This document shows, in pieces, positions 54,682 through 63,525 of a DNA stretch of 64,000 nt. Made by a program: the position numbers and the translations under genes. The first letter of the stretch is position 1. Each line of letters begins with the position of its first letter. The notes under the pieces were generated by a model. The model was given only the letters and a program-made list of their open reading frames with translations, ran no database searches and was not told the DNA's origin. The stretch is from Kaistia defluvii (GTDB lineage: Bacteria > Pseudomonadota > Alphaproteobacteria > Rhizobiales > Kaistiaceae): the NCBI RefSeq assembly GCF_026343955.1, contig NZ_JAPKNI010000001.1:372001-436000 (forward strand), in the 5' to 3' direction.

Positions 54682-56234
54682 TGGCGATCCCCTCCCGACC
54701 GCATCGACCCGCCCGCGCAAGCTTCGGCCTTATCCTGGCCACCGGCCTGCTCGCCTTGCTGACGGGCTGCGCGCAATATGCCGAGCAACTGGCGCCCGCC
54801 TCGCCGGACGAGCCCTATCAGCAGGGCCGCAAGACGACGGTCAGCCTGCTGCCGCAGCCGCCTTCCGCGCCCTCGACCTCGCGCGATTTCGGCGTGCGCG
54901 GCAATCCCGAGCTGACCGCCCTGCCCGCCGCGCCGGAAGTGCGGCCCGGCAAGGTGTACCAGCTGCCCGACCTGATCGACCTCGCCGCACGCCACAACCC
55001 GGCCACGCGGGTGGCGTGGGAACAGGCGCGACAGGCGGCGCTGGCCGTCGGCATCGCCGAATCGACCTTCCTGCCGACCATCTCGGCCAATGTCATCGGC
55101 GGCAGCCAGCAGATCACCACGCCGATTGACGTCCTCGGCGAGCGCAAGGATATCGAGACCAATGTCAGCGGCGCGACCGCGGCCGTGGCGCTGCAATGGC
55201 TGGTGTTCGACTTCGGCCAGCGCAAGGCCGCCGCCACCGTCGCCAAGCACGTGCTGGAAGCGGCGAACGTCACCTTCAACGGCGCCCACCAGCTGCTGAT
55301 CTTTAACGTCACCCGCACCTATTACCAGTATGGCGCGGCCCAGACGCGCACCGAGGTCGCCGGCCAGTCCCTCCGCAACAGCCGCGCCATTCTCGACGCC
55401 GCCGTGGCGCGCGAAAAGAAGGGCCTCGGCACCACCGTCGAGGTCGCGCAGGCCCGCCAGCAGGTGGCGCAGTCCGAATTGCGCCAGGTCGTCGCGTCGG
55501 GCCAGCAGCGCGACGCCTACCAGGCGCTGCTCGCCGCGATGAGCGTGTCGCCCACCCTCGACATCAAGATCGCCAATTCCGGCCGCCGCCGCCTGCCGGC
55601 CCCGTCCGACGTCTCGACCGACGAGATGATCCGCGAGGCGCTGGCGCGCCGGCCGGACGTGCTGGCGAGCTATGCCAACATGAAGGCCGGCGAGGCGGGC
55701 ATCAGCGTCGCCAATGCCGACTTCCTGCCGAAGGTGTTCCTTTCCGGCGTCGCCGGCCAGGGCACCAGCGGCTTCAACACCGCCGGCCTGCCGACCATCG
55801 GCCAGCAGGGCTCGGGCGCCGGCGTCCTCGTCGGCGCCACCATGCCGATCTATGATGGCGGCCTGCGCGCCGCCAATCTGAAGGCGGCGGAATCGCGCGC
55901 CGCCGTGGCGCGCGCCACCTTCGCCAAGACGCAGGAAGAGGCCGTCCGCGAGATGGTGGTGGCATCCAACACGCTGCGCTCGGCGCTCGCCTCCTATCGC
56001 GCGGCCAGCAAGCTGACCGATGCGGCCACCATCACCTACGACGCGGCGCTCGACGCCTATCGCAACGGCCTGGGCACGGTGACGGCCGCGACCGTCGCCG
56101 ACAGCGGCCTGCTCGACGCCCGCCAGGCGCGGGCCGACGCGCACGCCGCCTCGCTGGTCGCCGCCGCCAATCTGGCCTTCGTGCTGGGCGCCATGACGTC
56201 GCCGCGCGCAGCCGAGACCTTGTCGTACCGGTAG
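54678..56234 (+). CDS. mdtP: MdtP-family outer-membrane efflux lipoprotein (TolC-like)
   Basis: This 518-residue outer-membrane factor has a lipoprotein signal (lipobox LTGC) and two OEP domains, seen in LIDLAARHNPATRVAWEQAR and LGTTVEVAQARQQVAQSELR in the first half. ALARRPDVLASYANMKAGEA and VGATMPIYDGGLRAANLKAA are in the second. It forms the exit duct for the MdtNO pump. The ATG at 54678 overlaps the mdtO stop by 4 bp. The operon ends here, before a palindromic element. Confidence 0.93.
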   Translation: MMAIPSRPHRPARASFGLILATGLLALLTGCAQYAEQLAPASPDEPYQQGRKTTVSLLPQPPSAPSTSRDFGVRGNPELTALPAAPEVRPGKVYQLPDLIDLAARHNPATRVAWEQARQAALAVGIAESTFLPTISANVIGGSQQITTPIDVLGERKDIETNVSGATAAVALQWLVFDFGQRKAAATVAKHVLEAANVTFNGAHQLLIFNVTRTYYQYGAAQTRTEVAGQSLRNSRAILDAAVAREKKGLGTTVEVAQARQQVAQSELRQVVASGQQRDAYQALLAAMSVSPTLDIKIANSGRRRLPAPSDVSTDEMIREALARRPDVLASYANMKAGEAGISVANADFLPKVFLSGVAGQGTSGFNTAGLPTIGQQGSGAGVLVGATMPIYDGGLRAANLKAAESRAAVARATFAKTQEEAVREMVVASNTLRSALASYRAASKLTDAATITYDAALDAYRNGLGTVTAATVADSGLLDARQARADAHAASLVAAANLAFVLGAMTSPRAAETLSYR

Positions 56235-56254
56235 ACGCAGCGCAAGAAGCCGGC

Positions 56255-56381
56255 CCCTCACCCTGCCCTCTCCCGCGAGCGGGCGAGGGTTTCGGCCGGC
56301 AATCGTCATCGACGGTGAGCGCGTCGAGGACAGCGCGCGGTCGAGCCCCCGCTCCCGCGCGGCAGAGGGCTGGGGTGAGGG
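56255..56381. repeat. Large imperfect palindrome between mdtP and the AspT-like gene
   Basis: CCCCTCACCCTGCCCTCTCCCGC (from 56255) has a diverged inverted copy at 56346-56381 (its complement begins CCCTCACCCCAGCCCTCTGC). The arms are about 36 bp each, around a 55-bp centre, lying between the 3' ends of two convergent genes. It looks like a common alphaproteobacterial intergenic palindrome and could serve as a bidirectional transcript end. Confidence 0.7.
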
Positions 56382-56394
56382 ACGACCTGAACCC

Positions 56395-58095
56395 TTACCG
56401 CGCCAGCAGGACGATCAGGATTCCGCCGATCGTCAGCAGCGTGTTCGACACGGCGCAGCTGACCGTGAAGCCGAGCGCCGGGGTCTGGCTCTTGGCGCGC
56501 GCCGTCAGCATGCCGAGCGATGCGGTCGAGGCGCGCGCGCCGGCGACGCAGCCCAGCAGGATCGCGTCGTCGAAACGGAAGACATACCGGCCGATATAGA
56601 GGGCGAGGATGAGCGGCACGCTCGTCACCACCATGCCCCACAGGAACAAGCTGAAGCCCAGTTCCTGCACGCCGGCGACGAAACTCGGTCCGGAAGACAG
56701 GCCGACGACGGCGATGAACATGTTGAGGCCCAGCGCATTCATCAGCCAGTTGGCGGCCGGCGGAACCCGGCCGAAGGTTGGATGCACCGAGCGCAGCCAG
56801 CCAAGCGCGATGCCCGCCAGCAGCACGCCGCCGGAGGACGACAGCGTGACCGGCACGGAGCCCAGCCGCAGCACGATCGAGCCGAGGATCGCGCCGATGA
56901 CGATCGCCGCCGCGACCAGGGCGACGTCGGTTTCCTCCGTGGCGCGGTCGGCGCGCCCGAAAGCCGCCAGCAGCCGCGAGATATCCTGCGGCCGGCCGAC
57001 CACGTTGACGACATCGCCCCGATGCAGCGTGGTTGCCGGCAGCACCGGAATATCGACGCCAGTGGCGCCGCGACGGATGCGGCGCAGGAAAATGCCGCGC
57101 GTGCTGGGCAGCTCGGCCAGCTCGGCCAGCGTCCTGCCGTCCACCTTGCGGTTGGTGATCAGCATTTCCGTGCCCTCGACGGGCACATTGAGAAGTTCGG
57201 CGTCCTCGACCTCGACAAGCGCGGGACCGGCGATCTGCATCAGCACCGCGCGACTGCCGGCGACCGCGACCACGTCGCCGACCTGCAGCGTCATGTCCGC
57301 CGTAGCATCGACGATCTGGGCATCGCGCCGGATCCGTTCGATGAACAGTTGCGCCGGACCATGCCCCGCCTCGATCTCGACCGCGCTCTTGCCGGCCCAG
57401 TCGGAGCCCTCGCCGATCCGATAGGCGCGCGCGATATGCTGGTGCCAGGCCCGCAGGCCGTGGCCGGACAGCCCATGTCCGCCCATCTTCCGCTCATAGG
57501 CCCGGCAGGCAGCCACCAGGTCGATGCCGAGCAGCCTGGGTCCCACGACGCTGATGATCATGGTCGCGCCGATGGTGCCGAATATGTAGGTCATGGCGAA
57601 GGCCGTCGGCACCGCATTGACGAGCCTGGTGGTCTCGCCGGCGGCAAGGCCGAGCTGTTCGATCGCGTCGACCGACAATGCCAGCGCCGACGAGATGGTT
57701 GATGCGCCGGCAAACAATCCGGCGGTCGAGCCAATGTCGTAGCCGGCGATCCGGCCCGCGACCCACGCCGTGCCCAGGCAGAGCGCGCAGACGAGGATCG
57801 AGAACAGCGCCTGCGGCAGGCCGTTCTTGGCAATGCCTTGCACGAATTGCGGGCCCACGCCATAGCCGATGGCGAACAGGAACAGCAGGAAGAAGATGGC
57901 CCGCACGTCACTGGAGACGGTGATACCGAGTTGCCCGACGACGAGCGCGGTCAGCAGCGTTCCCGTCACCGCGCCCAGACCGACGCCCTTGAAGGACAGC
58001 TTTCCGATATAGGCGCCGATGGAGAGACACAGGAACACGGCGATCTCGGGGTTCGCTCGCAGCGTGTCGACCAACCATTTCCACATGTCATTCAA
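56395..58095 (-). CDS. AspT/YidE-YbjL-type transporter with TrkA-C domains
   Basis: This 566-residue putative aspartate:alanine exchanger-like transporter has two membrane halves with the YidE/YbjL duplication (IGYGVGPQFVQGIAKNGLPQ, and GLSSGPSFVAGVQELGFSLF). Two TrkA-C-type regulatory domains lie between them (VGDVVAVAGSRAVLMQIAGP and HRGDVVNVVGRPQDISRLLA). The first codon is TTG at 58095, with an alternative ATG at 58086. The substrate cannot be confirmed: some members carry amino acids, others dicarboxylates. It converges with mdtP across a palindrome. Confidence 0.88.
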   Translation of the reverse strand: MNDMWKWLVDTLRANPEIAVFLCLSIGAYIGKLSFKGVGLGAVTGTLLTALVVGQLGITVSSDVRAIFFLLFLFAIGYGVGPQFVQGIAKNGLPQALFSILVCALCLGTAWVAGRIAGYDIGSTAGLFAGASTISSALALSVDAIEQLGLAAGETTRLVNAVPTAFAMTYIFGTIGATMIISVVGPRLLGIDLVAACRAYERKMGGHGLSGHGLRAWHQHIARAYRIGEGSDWAGKSAVEIEAGHGPAQLFIERIRRDAQIVDATADMTLQVGDVVAVAGSRAVLMQIAGPALVEVEDAELLNVPVEGTEMLITNRKVDGRTLAELAELPSTRGIFLRRIRRGATGVDIPVLPATTLHRGDVVNVVGRPQDISRLLAAFGRADRATEETDVALVAAAIVIGAILGSIVLRLGSVPVTLSSSGGVLLAGIALGWLRSVHPTFGRVPPAANWLMNALGLNMFIAVVGLSSGPSFVAGVQELGFSLFLWGMVVTSVPLILALYIGRYVFRFDDAILLGCVAGARASTASLGMLTARAKSQTPALGFTVSCAVSNTLLTIGGILIVLLAR

Positions 58096-58614
58096 TCTCG
58101 GCTCTTGGCCGCGGGCAAGGAAAAGCCGGCCTGCGGGCTGGATGGGGCGGTGGTCGTCCCGGACGACCGATTCTCGCGCAAGACACCGCCGAAGCGGCGC
58201 GACGGCGACAGGCGATCAACTTGCCGCCGCCTCGTCGCAAGGCTAGCAGCTCATCGCCGGACCATGACAATGGAATGAGGGGGGCATGAACTCGCGCCGG
58301 CCTCTCGTCGCAGGCCGGATGGATGCCATCCCGGAGAGAGGAAAGCGGGCGACGGATCAAATCCGGGCTTGCAACTCGTACTTGCCGCGCGCCGGACATA
58401 TTGCAGCAACGGCGCTCGATATCATTTCAAGCAAGCGAAAAATGCGAGCCCGGTAATCTTCTATTCAGAAGTTTTACCTCCCGAACTATTTATACTTCAG
58501 ATTTTGAACCAACATGTAAAATATCATGGCAACTTCCGGTTGGCAACCGATCGATCAGTCTGTTGAGATATCCCAAGCGCGATCGCTATAGTCGCAAATC
58601 GGCAGATCTACGAC
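58096..58614. other. Spacer with AT-richer segment upstream of the urease cluster
   Basis: This stretch of about 520 bp has no supported gene. From about 58430 to 58600 the AT content rises sharply, with words such as CTATTTATACTTCAG and CAACATGTAAAATATC, and two small hairpins (CTTCT-attc-AGAAG, CGGTT-ggc-AACCG). It may be decayed or transferred DNA or a regulatory region for the downstream genes. Confidence 0.5.
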
Positions 58615-58872
58615 ATGGTCTTGTGGCGTGACCTGCCCTCGGATAGCTTCGATGTAGACGATGCAGCGGAAAGCTTTGGCAAGAGGATCGCCTGCATACG
58701 TTGGAATTTCGGGGAGGAGCTCAGCGAATTGCCCTTCGGGCGAGACGGAAAGCCCGGGAAGGAGAGCGATTGGGAGTGTTTCGCTCCAATGGCAGACCTC
58801 TTGGACAATCTCCACGAAATCGTTCGGCCGCCATCGACTTTCACAAAGCTGGACCGATATGCCAAAGCATAG
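58615..58872 (+). CDS. Hypothetical protein upstream of ureA
   Basis: This is an 85-residue unrecognised protein, charged and free of low complexity (VLWRDLPSDSFDVDDAAESF then GKRIACIRWNFGEELSELPF). The composition resembles a soluble protein, but no domain is known to me and the ATG lacks a strong SD. It ends 48 bp before ureA, in the same direction. An opposing frame on the minus strand covers the same DNA; either or neither may be real. Confidence 0.4.
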   Translation: MVLWRDLPSDSFDVDDAAESFGKRIACIRWNFGEELSELPFGRDGKPGKESDWECFAPMADLLDNLHEIVRPPSTFTKLDRYAKA

Positions 58873-58920
58873 ATCGATGTCAGCCAGTGTAGATCAGCTT
58901 CAACAAGTTCGGAGACGACG

Positions 58921-59223
58921 ATGCATTTGACACCGCGGGAGTTTGACAAACTTATCATCCACACGATGGCGGATGTCGCGCTCAAGCGTAAGGCCAAGGG
59001 CCTGAAGCTCAACCATCCCGAGACGGTCGCCGTGCTCTGCCAGTACGTGCTGGAAGGCGCGCGCGAAGGCAAGTCGGTGGAAGAAGTCATGGATGGTGCC
59101 CGCCATGTCCTCACGGTCAATGACGTGATGGACGAAGTCCCCGCCATGCTCGGCATGATCCAGGTGGAGGCCGTGTTCACCGACGGCAGCCGCCTCGTCA
59201 GCTTGCACAGCCCAATCGTCTGA
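58921..59223 (+). CDS. ureA: Urease gamma subunit
   Basis: UreA is the smallest structural subunit of urease, which hydrolyses urea to ammonia and carbamate. It is exactly the normal 100 residues: [60 protein letters not shown] and [19 protein letters not shown] lies 7-8 bases before the ATG. It is the first gene of ureABCEFGD, 37 bp before ureB. Confidence 0.97.
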   Translation: MHLTPREFDKLIIHTMADVALKRKAKGLKLNHPETVAVLCQYVLEGAREGKSVEEVMDGARHVLTVNDVMDEVPAMLGMIQVEAVFTDGSRLVSLHSPIV

Positions 59224-59260
59224 CCGGCTCCGGGCCGACTAAACGTTTCAGGAGGTTGCC

Positions 59261-59746
59261 TTGGCCAATAAATCGACACCCGCGCCCGCCAGCGCATCGA
59301 AGCCCGCGGCTGCGGCTGCGACCAAACCGGCTCCCACGGCACCGGGGGGCTACGTCGTCGCTCCCGGCTTCATCGAGCTCAATCCGGGTCGCCCGAGGAC
59401 CACGGTGACGGTGCGCAATACCGGCGACCGCCCGGTGCAGATCGGCTCGCATTTCCATTTCTTCGAGGTAAACCGCTATCTCGAATTCGACCGCGCCGCC
59501 GCCTTCGGCCAGCGCCTCGACATCCCCGCGAACACCGCCGTCCGCTTCGAGCCGGGTGACGAGAAGGACGTGACGCTGGTCCCCTATGGCGGCAAGCAGT
59601 TCGTCTACGGATTCAACAACCTGGTTGACGGCTGGACCGGCGACGGCCCGACGCCCGATTACCGGCCCAACAAGAAGCATTCGATCGCGAAGGCCGAGGA
59701 ACTCGGCTTCAAGTCCCGGGCGCAGCAGACCAAGCCCGCGAAGTGA
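59261..59746 (+). CDS. ureB: Urease beta subunit with extended ends
   Basis: UreB is the beta structural subunit. It is 161 residues, against about 100 for the minimal family: an Ala/Pro/Lys-rich N-terminal extension of about 28 residues precedes [20 protein letters not shown], and a C-terminal extension follows [12 protein letters not shown]. The core is intact: [40 protein letters not shown] and [20 protein letters not shown]. The start codon is TTG with AGGAGG before it. It lies between ureA and ureC. Confidence 0.95.
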   Translation: MANKSTPAPASASKPAAAAATKPAPTAPGGYVVAPGFIELNPGRPRTTVTVRNTGDRPVQIGSHFHFFEVNRYLEFDRAAAFGQRLDIPANTAVRFEPGDEKDVTLVPYGGKQFVYGFNNLVDGWTGDGPTPDYRPNKKHSIAKAEELGFKSRAQQTKPAK

Positions 59747-59786
59747 TCCCTCGTCCTTCCCATCCAGTTTCCAAAGGTACGGCGTC

Positions 59787-61508
59787 ATGACCAAGATGTC
59801 CCGTCAGCAATACGCTGATCTCTACGGTCCCACCGTCGGTGACAAGATCCGGCTCGGCAACACGGACCTCTATGTTGAAATCGAACAGGATCTGCGCGCC
59901 GTCTACGGCGACGAGCTTCAATATGGCGGCGGCAAGACGCTGCGCGACGGCATGGGTTCGGAGAACCAGCTGACGCAGGAAGCCGGCTGCCTCGATCTCG
60001 TCATCACCAACGTCACGGTGCTCGAGCCGACGCTCGGCGTGGTGAAGGCGGATGTCGGCATTCGCAATGGCCGCATCGTCGGCCTCGGCAAGGCCGGCAA
60101 CCCCTCGACCATGGACGGCGTCACGCCGGGCCTGGTCACCGGCGCCTCGACCGACGCGATTTCCGGCGAACACCTGATCCTGACCGCCGGCGGCATGGAC
60201 ACCCACGTCCATTACATCTCGCCGCAGCAGGTCTATGCCGCGCTTTCGAACGGCATCACCACGATCTGGGGCGGTGGCATCGGCCCCGTCGACGGCAGCA
60301 ACGGCGTCACGACCACCAATGGTCCGTGGAACCTGGAGATGATGCTGCGCTCGATCGAGGGGCTGCCGATCAATGTCGGCCTGCTCGGCAAGGGCAACTC
60401 GACGGGCAAGGGCCCGATGATCGAGCAGCTGCATGGCGGCGCCGCCGGCTTCAAGGTGCATGAGGACTACGGCGCGACGCCGTCGGCGATCCGTGCCTGC
60501 CTTTCGGTCGCCGACGAGTATGACGTCTCGGTCGCCGTCCATACCGACACGCTGAACGAATCCGGCTATGTCGAGGACACGATCGCCGCCTTCGACGGCC
60601 GCACGATCCACACTTTCCACAGCGAGGGCGCCGGCGGCGGCCATGCGCCGGACCTGCTCAAGGTCGTCGGCCAGGGCAACGTGCTGCCGAGCTCGACCAA
60701 CCCGACCCTGCCATGCGGCAAGAACTCGGTCGCCGAGCTCTTCGACATGATCATGGTCTGCCACAACCTCAATCCGAAGATCCCTTCCGACGTCGCCTTC
60801 GCCGAGAGCCGCGTGCGCTCGGAGACGATCGTCGCGGAGAGCGTGCTGCACGACCTCGGCGCCATCTCGATGATCGGCTCGGATTCGCAGGCCATGGGCC
60901 GCATCGGCGAGAACTTCCTGCGCGCCCTGCAGACCGCAGACGCCATGAAGAAGGCTCGCGGCCAGCTGGAGGAGGATGCGTCCGACAACGACAATTTCCG
61001 CGTCCTGCGCTACCTCGCCAAGGTCACGATCAATCCCTGCCTGACCGCGGGCCTTGCGCACGAGATCGGCTCGATCGCGCCGGGCAAGTTCGCCGACCTT
61101 GTGCTGTGGGAGCCGGCCTTCTTCGGCGCCAAGCCGAAGATGGTGCTGAAGGGCGGCTTCGTCGCCTGGGCCAATATGGGCGACCCGAACGCATCGCTGC
61201 CGACGCCGCAGCCGATGTATTATCGCCCGATGTTCGGCGCCTTCGGCAGCGCGATGCCGAAGAGCTCGATCACCTTCGTCTCGCAGGCCGCCTATGACGA
61301 CAAGATCGGCGAGAAGCTCGGCCTGCAGCGCATGATCAGCCCGGTTGCCGGCACGCGCACGCTCGGCAAGCAGCACATGGTCCGCAACGACTATCTGCCG
61401 AACATCGACGTCAATCCGGAGACCTTCGCGGTCACCATCGACGGCAAGCATGTGACGGTCGAGCCGCCGACGAGCATTTCGCTCAACCAGCTCTATTTCT
61501 TCAGTTGA
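59787..61508 (+). CDS. ureC: Urease alpha (catalytic) subunit, variant active-site flap
   Basis: UreC is the nickel-bearing catalytic subunit, 573 residues. Metal ligands and catalytic residues are present: His140 and His142 (MDTHVH), the carbamylated Lys223 in GFKVHEDYG, His252, His278 in HTFHSEG, His326 in MVCHNL and Asp366 in [11 protein letters not shown]. Two differences stand out: the usual HEDWG reads HEDYG, and the flap reads C-H-N instead of C-H-H. NPTLPC replaces the common NPTRP. These changes suggest a distinct urease branch. It is flanked by ureB and ureE. Confidence 0.96.
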   Translation: MTKMSRQQYADLYGPTVGDKIRLGNTDLYVEIEQDLRAVYGDELQYGGGKTLRDGMGSENQLTQEAGCLDLVITNVTVLEPTLGVVKADVGIRNGRIVGLGKAGNPSTMDGVTPGLVTGASTDAISGEHLILTAGGMDTHVHYISPQQVYAALSNGITTIWGGGIGPVDGSNGVTTTNGPWNLEMMLRSIEGLPINVGLLGKGNSTGKGPMIEQLHGGAAGFKVHEDYGATPSAIRACLSVADEYDVSVAVHTDTLNESGYVEDTIAAFDGRTIHTFHSEGAGGGHAPDLLKVVGQGNVLPSSTNPTLPCGKNSVAELFDMIMVCHNLNPKIPSDVAFAESRVRSETIVAESVLHDLGAISMIGSDSQAMGRIGENFLRALQTADAMKKARGQLEEDASDNDNFRVLRYLAKVTINPCLTAGLAHEIGSIAPGKFADLVLWEPAFFGAKPKMVLKGGFVAWANMGDPNASLPTPQPMYYRPMFGAFGSAMPKSSITFVSQAAYDDKIGEKLGLQRMISPVAGTRTLGKQHMVRNDYLPNIDVNPETFAVTIDGKHVTVEPPTSISLNQLYFFS

Positions 61509-61539
61509 TCGCCTGCATTCCCATGCAGCAGAGGCACGC

Positions 61540-62166
61540 ATGATACTTATCGAAAGCACGCTTGGTAACGTTCGGGATCCGGAATGGGCCAAGTCCCTCG
61601 ACGGGGCGACCATCGACTGGCTCGAACTGGACCAGTGGGAGGCCCAGAAGAGCCGGCTGCGCAAGGCGACGCTCGGCGATGTCGAGCTGGCCCTCTCGCT
61701 CGATCGCAACTCGCACCTGCACGATGGCGACGTCCTGATCTGGGACGAAGCCAAGCGGGCGGCCATCGTCGCCCGCATCACCCTGCGCGAGGTGATGATC
61801 ATCGACCTGCAGGAAGTCGTCGGCGAGCAGGTCGAGAAGATGGTGCAGACCCTGTTCGAACTCGGCCATGCGCTGGGCAACCAGCATTGGCCGGCCGTCG
61901 TCAAGGGAACCAAGGTCTACGTGCCGCTCACCGTCGACAAGAAGGTGATGAACTCGGTGATGAAGACGCACGCCCTGCCAGGCGTGCGTCACGAGTTCAT
62001 GCCCGGCTCCGAGGTGATCCCCTATCTGGCGCCGCATGAATCGCGCCGCCTGTTCGGGGGCGCCAGCGACACGCCGCATTCGCATCACAACGCCTCGAAG
62101 GACGCCCATGGTCATGGACATTCGCATGGCCACGGTCATTCCCATGACCACGATCATGACCACTGA
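61540..62166 (+). CDS. ureE: Urease accessory protein UreE (nickel metallochaperone)
   Basis: UreE delivers nickel to the urease assembly complex. It is 208 residues, with the N-terminal peptide-binding domain (RLRKATLGDVELALSLDRNS, HLHDGDVLIWDEAKRAAIVA) and the C-terminal nickel-binding domain (ELGHALGNQHWPAVVKGTKV, VPLTVDKKVMNSVMKTHALP). The C-terminus is a His-rich tail with about a dozen histidines in the last 27 residues (HGHGHSHGHGHSHDHDHDH), which would bind several metal ions. Its end overlaps the ureF start region. Confidence 0.95.
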   Translation: MILIESTLGNVRDPEWAKSLDGATIDWLELDQWEAQKSRLRKATLGDVELALSLDRNSHLHDGDVLIWDEAKRAAIVARITLREVMIIDLQEVVGEQVEKMVQTLFELGHALGNQHWPAVVKGTKVYVPLTVDKKVMNSVMKTHALPGVRHEFMPGSEVIPYLAPHESRRLFGGASDTPHSHHNASKDAHGHGHSHGHGHSHDHDHDH

Positions 62167-62869
62167 GGGAGGCGGGTCCGACAGGTCCCTGTCGGAACTG
62201 CTCTATCTGCTGCAATTCGCCGACTCCGCCCTGCCGGTCGGTGGTTTCTCGTTCTCGAACGGGCTGGAAACCGCCATTCAGCAGGGTATCGTCGACGGCC
62301 CGGCGACGCTGCGCACCTACACGGAAACATCGATGTGGCAGGCTGCCACCAGCGATGGCGTGGCGGTGCTCTGCGCCCACCGGGCGGTCGAGGCCGGCGA
62401 TGTCGACGAGCTGATGCGGATCGACCGGCTGACCTACCAGCGCAAGCTGAACGAGGAAACGCGCCTGATGACGGTTCGCATGGGCAAGAAGCTCTGCGAG
62501 TTGTCGGCGGGCATGATCGAGGAACCGCTCCCGCGCGACTGGTTCCAGAAGATCAGGAGCGGGGAGACGCCCGGTACCCATCCGGTCAGCCTCGCCATCA
62601 CCCTCGGCACGCTGAAGGCCAACCGGCGCGACGCGTTCGGCGTCCATCAGTATGGCGTGGCCAACGGCGTGCTCAGCGCCGCGCTGCGCCTGATGCGGAT
62701 TTCGTTCGTCGATACGCAGAAGATCCTTCTGGACGTCACGGCCCGGGTGGATACCGCCTATGAGAGGGTCGCGGATGCGACCATCGACGAAATGGCGAGC
62801 TTCTCGCCGATCATCGACATTCTCGCGGCGGTCCACGTCAAGGGCCACGTCCGCATGTTCATGAACTAA
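62156..62869 (+). CDS. ureF: Urease accessory protein UreF
   Basis: UreF is part of the UreDFG apo-urease activation complex and gates GTPase activity of UreG. It is about 237 residues: LSELLYLLQFADSALPVGGF, SFSNGLETAIQQGIVDG, GMIEEPLPRDWFQKIRSGET, RRDAFGVHQYGVANGVLSAA and LRLMRISFVDTQKILLD. The start is likely the ATG at 62156, overlapping ureE by 11 bp; another ATG at 62144 is possible. Both lie inside the ureE His-tail codons, so ribosome loading is from within ureE. ureG follows after 20 bp. Confidence 0.93.
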   Translation: MTTEGGGSDRSLSELLYLLQFADSALPVGGFSFSNGLETAIQQGIVDGPATLRTYTETSMWQAATSDGVAVLCAHRAVEAGDVDELMRIDRLTYQRKLNEETRLMTVRMGKKLCELSAGMIEEPLPRDWFQKIRSGETPGTHPVSLAITLGTLKANRRDAFGVHQYGVANGVLSAALRLMRISFVDTQKILLDVTARVDTAYERVADATIDEMASFSPIIDILAAVHVKGHVRMFMN

Positions 62870-62889
62870 CAAGGTAGCTGGATAGCACT

Positions 62890-63525
62890 ATGAAAAAGAT
62901 CCCCCGCATCGGCATTGGTGGACCCGTCGGCTCCGGCAAGACCGCCATCATCGAGGCGATCACGCCTGTGCTCGTGAAGCTCGGCTATCGCATCCTGGTG
63001 ATCACAAACGACGTCGTCACCACCGAAGACGCCAAGCATGTGCAGCGCACGCTGCGCGGCATCCTGCTGGAAGAGCGCATCATCGGCGTCGAGACCGGCG
63101 GCTGCCCGCATACCGCCGTGCGCGAAGACCCGAGCATGAACCTCGCCGCCGTCGAGGAGATGGAAGCGAAGTTCCCCGATTCCGACCTCGTGCTGATCGA
63201 GAGCGGCGGCGACAACCTGACGCTCACCTTCAGCCCGGCCCTGGTCGACTTCTTCATCTACGTGATCGACGTCGCCGCCGGCGACAAGATCCCGCGCAAG
63301 AACGGCCCCGGCGTCAGCCATTCCGACATCCTGGTCATCAACAAGACCGATCTGGCCCCCTATGTCGGCGCCAGCCTGAAGGTCATGGACGATGACTCCC
63401 GCATGATGCGCGGCAAGAAGCCTTTCGTCTTCACCAACTGCAAGACGAATGAAGGCATCGAGGAGCTGACCGACCTGATCCGCCAGAACCTGCTGTTCGA
63501 AACCACCGAAAAAGCAGGCGCGTGA
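62890..63525 (+). CDS. ureG: Urease accessory GTPase UreG
   Basis: UreG is a 211-residue SIMIBI-class GTPase that powers nickel insertion into urease. The P-loop GGPVGSGKT is at residues 10-18, and the nickel-binding Cys-Pro-His motif is in [15 protein letters not shown]. The Walker-B-like segment [20 protein letters not shown] and the specificity motif VINKTDLAP are present. The length is normal. The stop codon overlaps the ureD ATG by one base, showing close coupling. Confidence 0.97.
   Translation: MKKIPRIGIGGPVGSGKTAIIEAITPVLVKLGYRILVITNDVVTTEDAKHVQRTLRGILLEERIIGVETGGCPHTAVREDPSMNLAAVEEMEAKFPDSDLVLIESGGDNLTLTFSPALVDFFIYVIDVAAGDKIPRKNGPGVSHSDILVINKTDLAPYVGASLKVMDDDSRMMRGKKPFVFTNCKTNEGIEELTDLIRQNLLFETTEKAGA

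Noticed and set aside
58555-58815. An 86-codon minus-strand frame in the spacer before ureA
   Set aside because: It overlaps a plus-strand frame of equal plausibility and has no homologue I recognise; I kept the plus-strand one at low confidence because it is co-oriented with ureA.
59709-61913. A 734-codon minus-strand frame across ureC and ureE
   Set aside because: Both genes are certain on the plus strand with catalytic residues; the antisense frame has no recognisable protein sequence.
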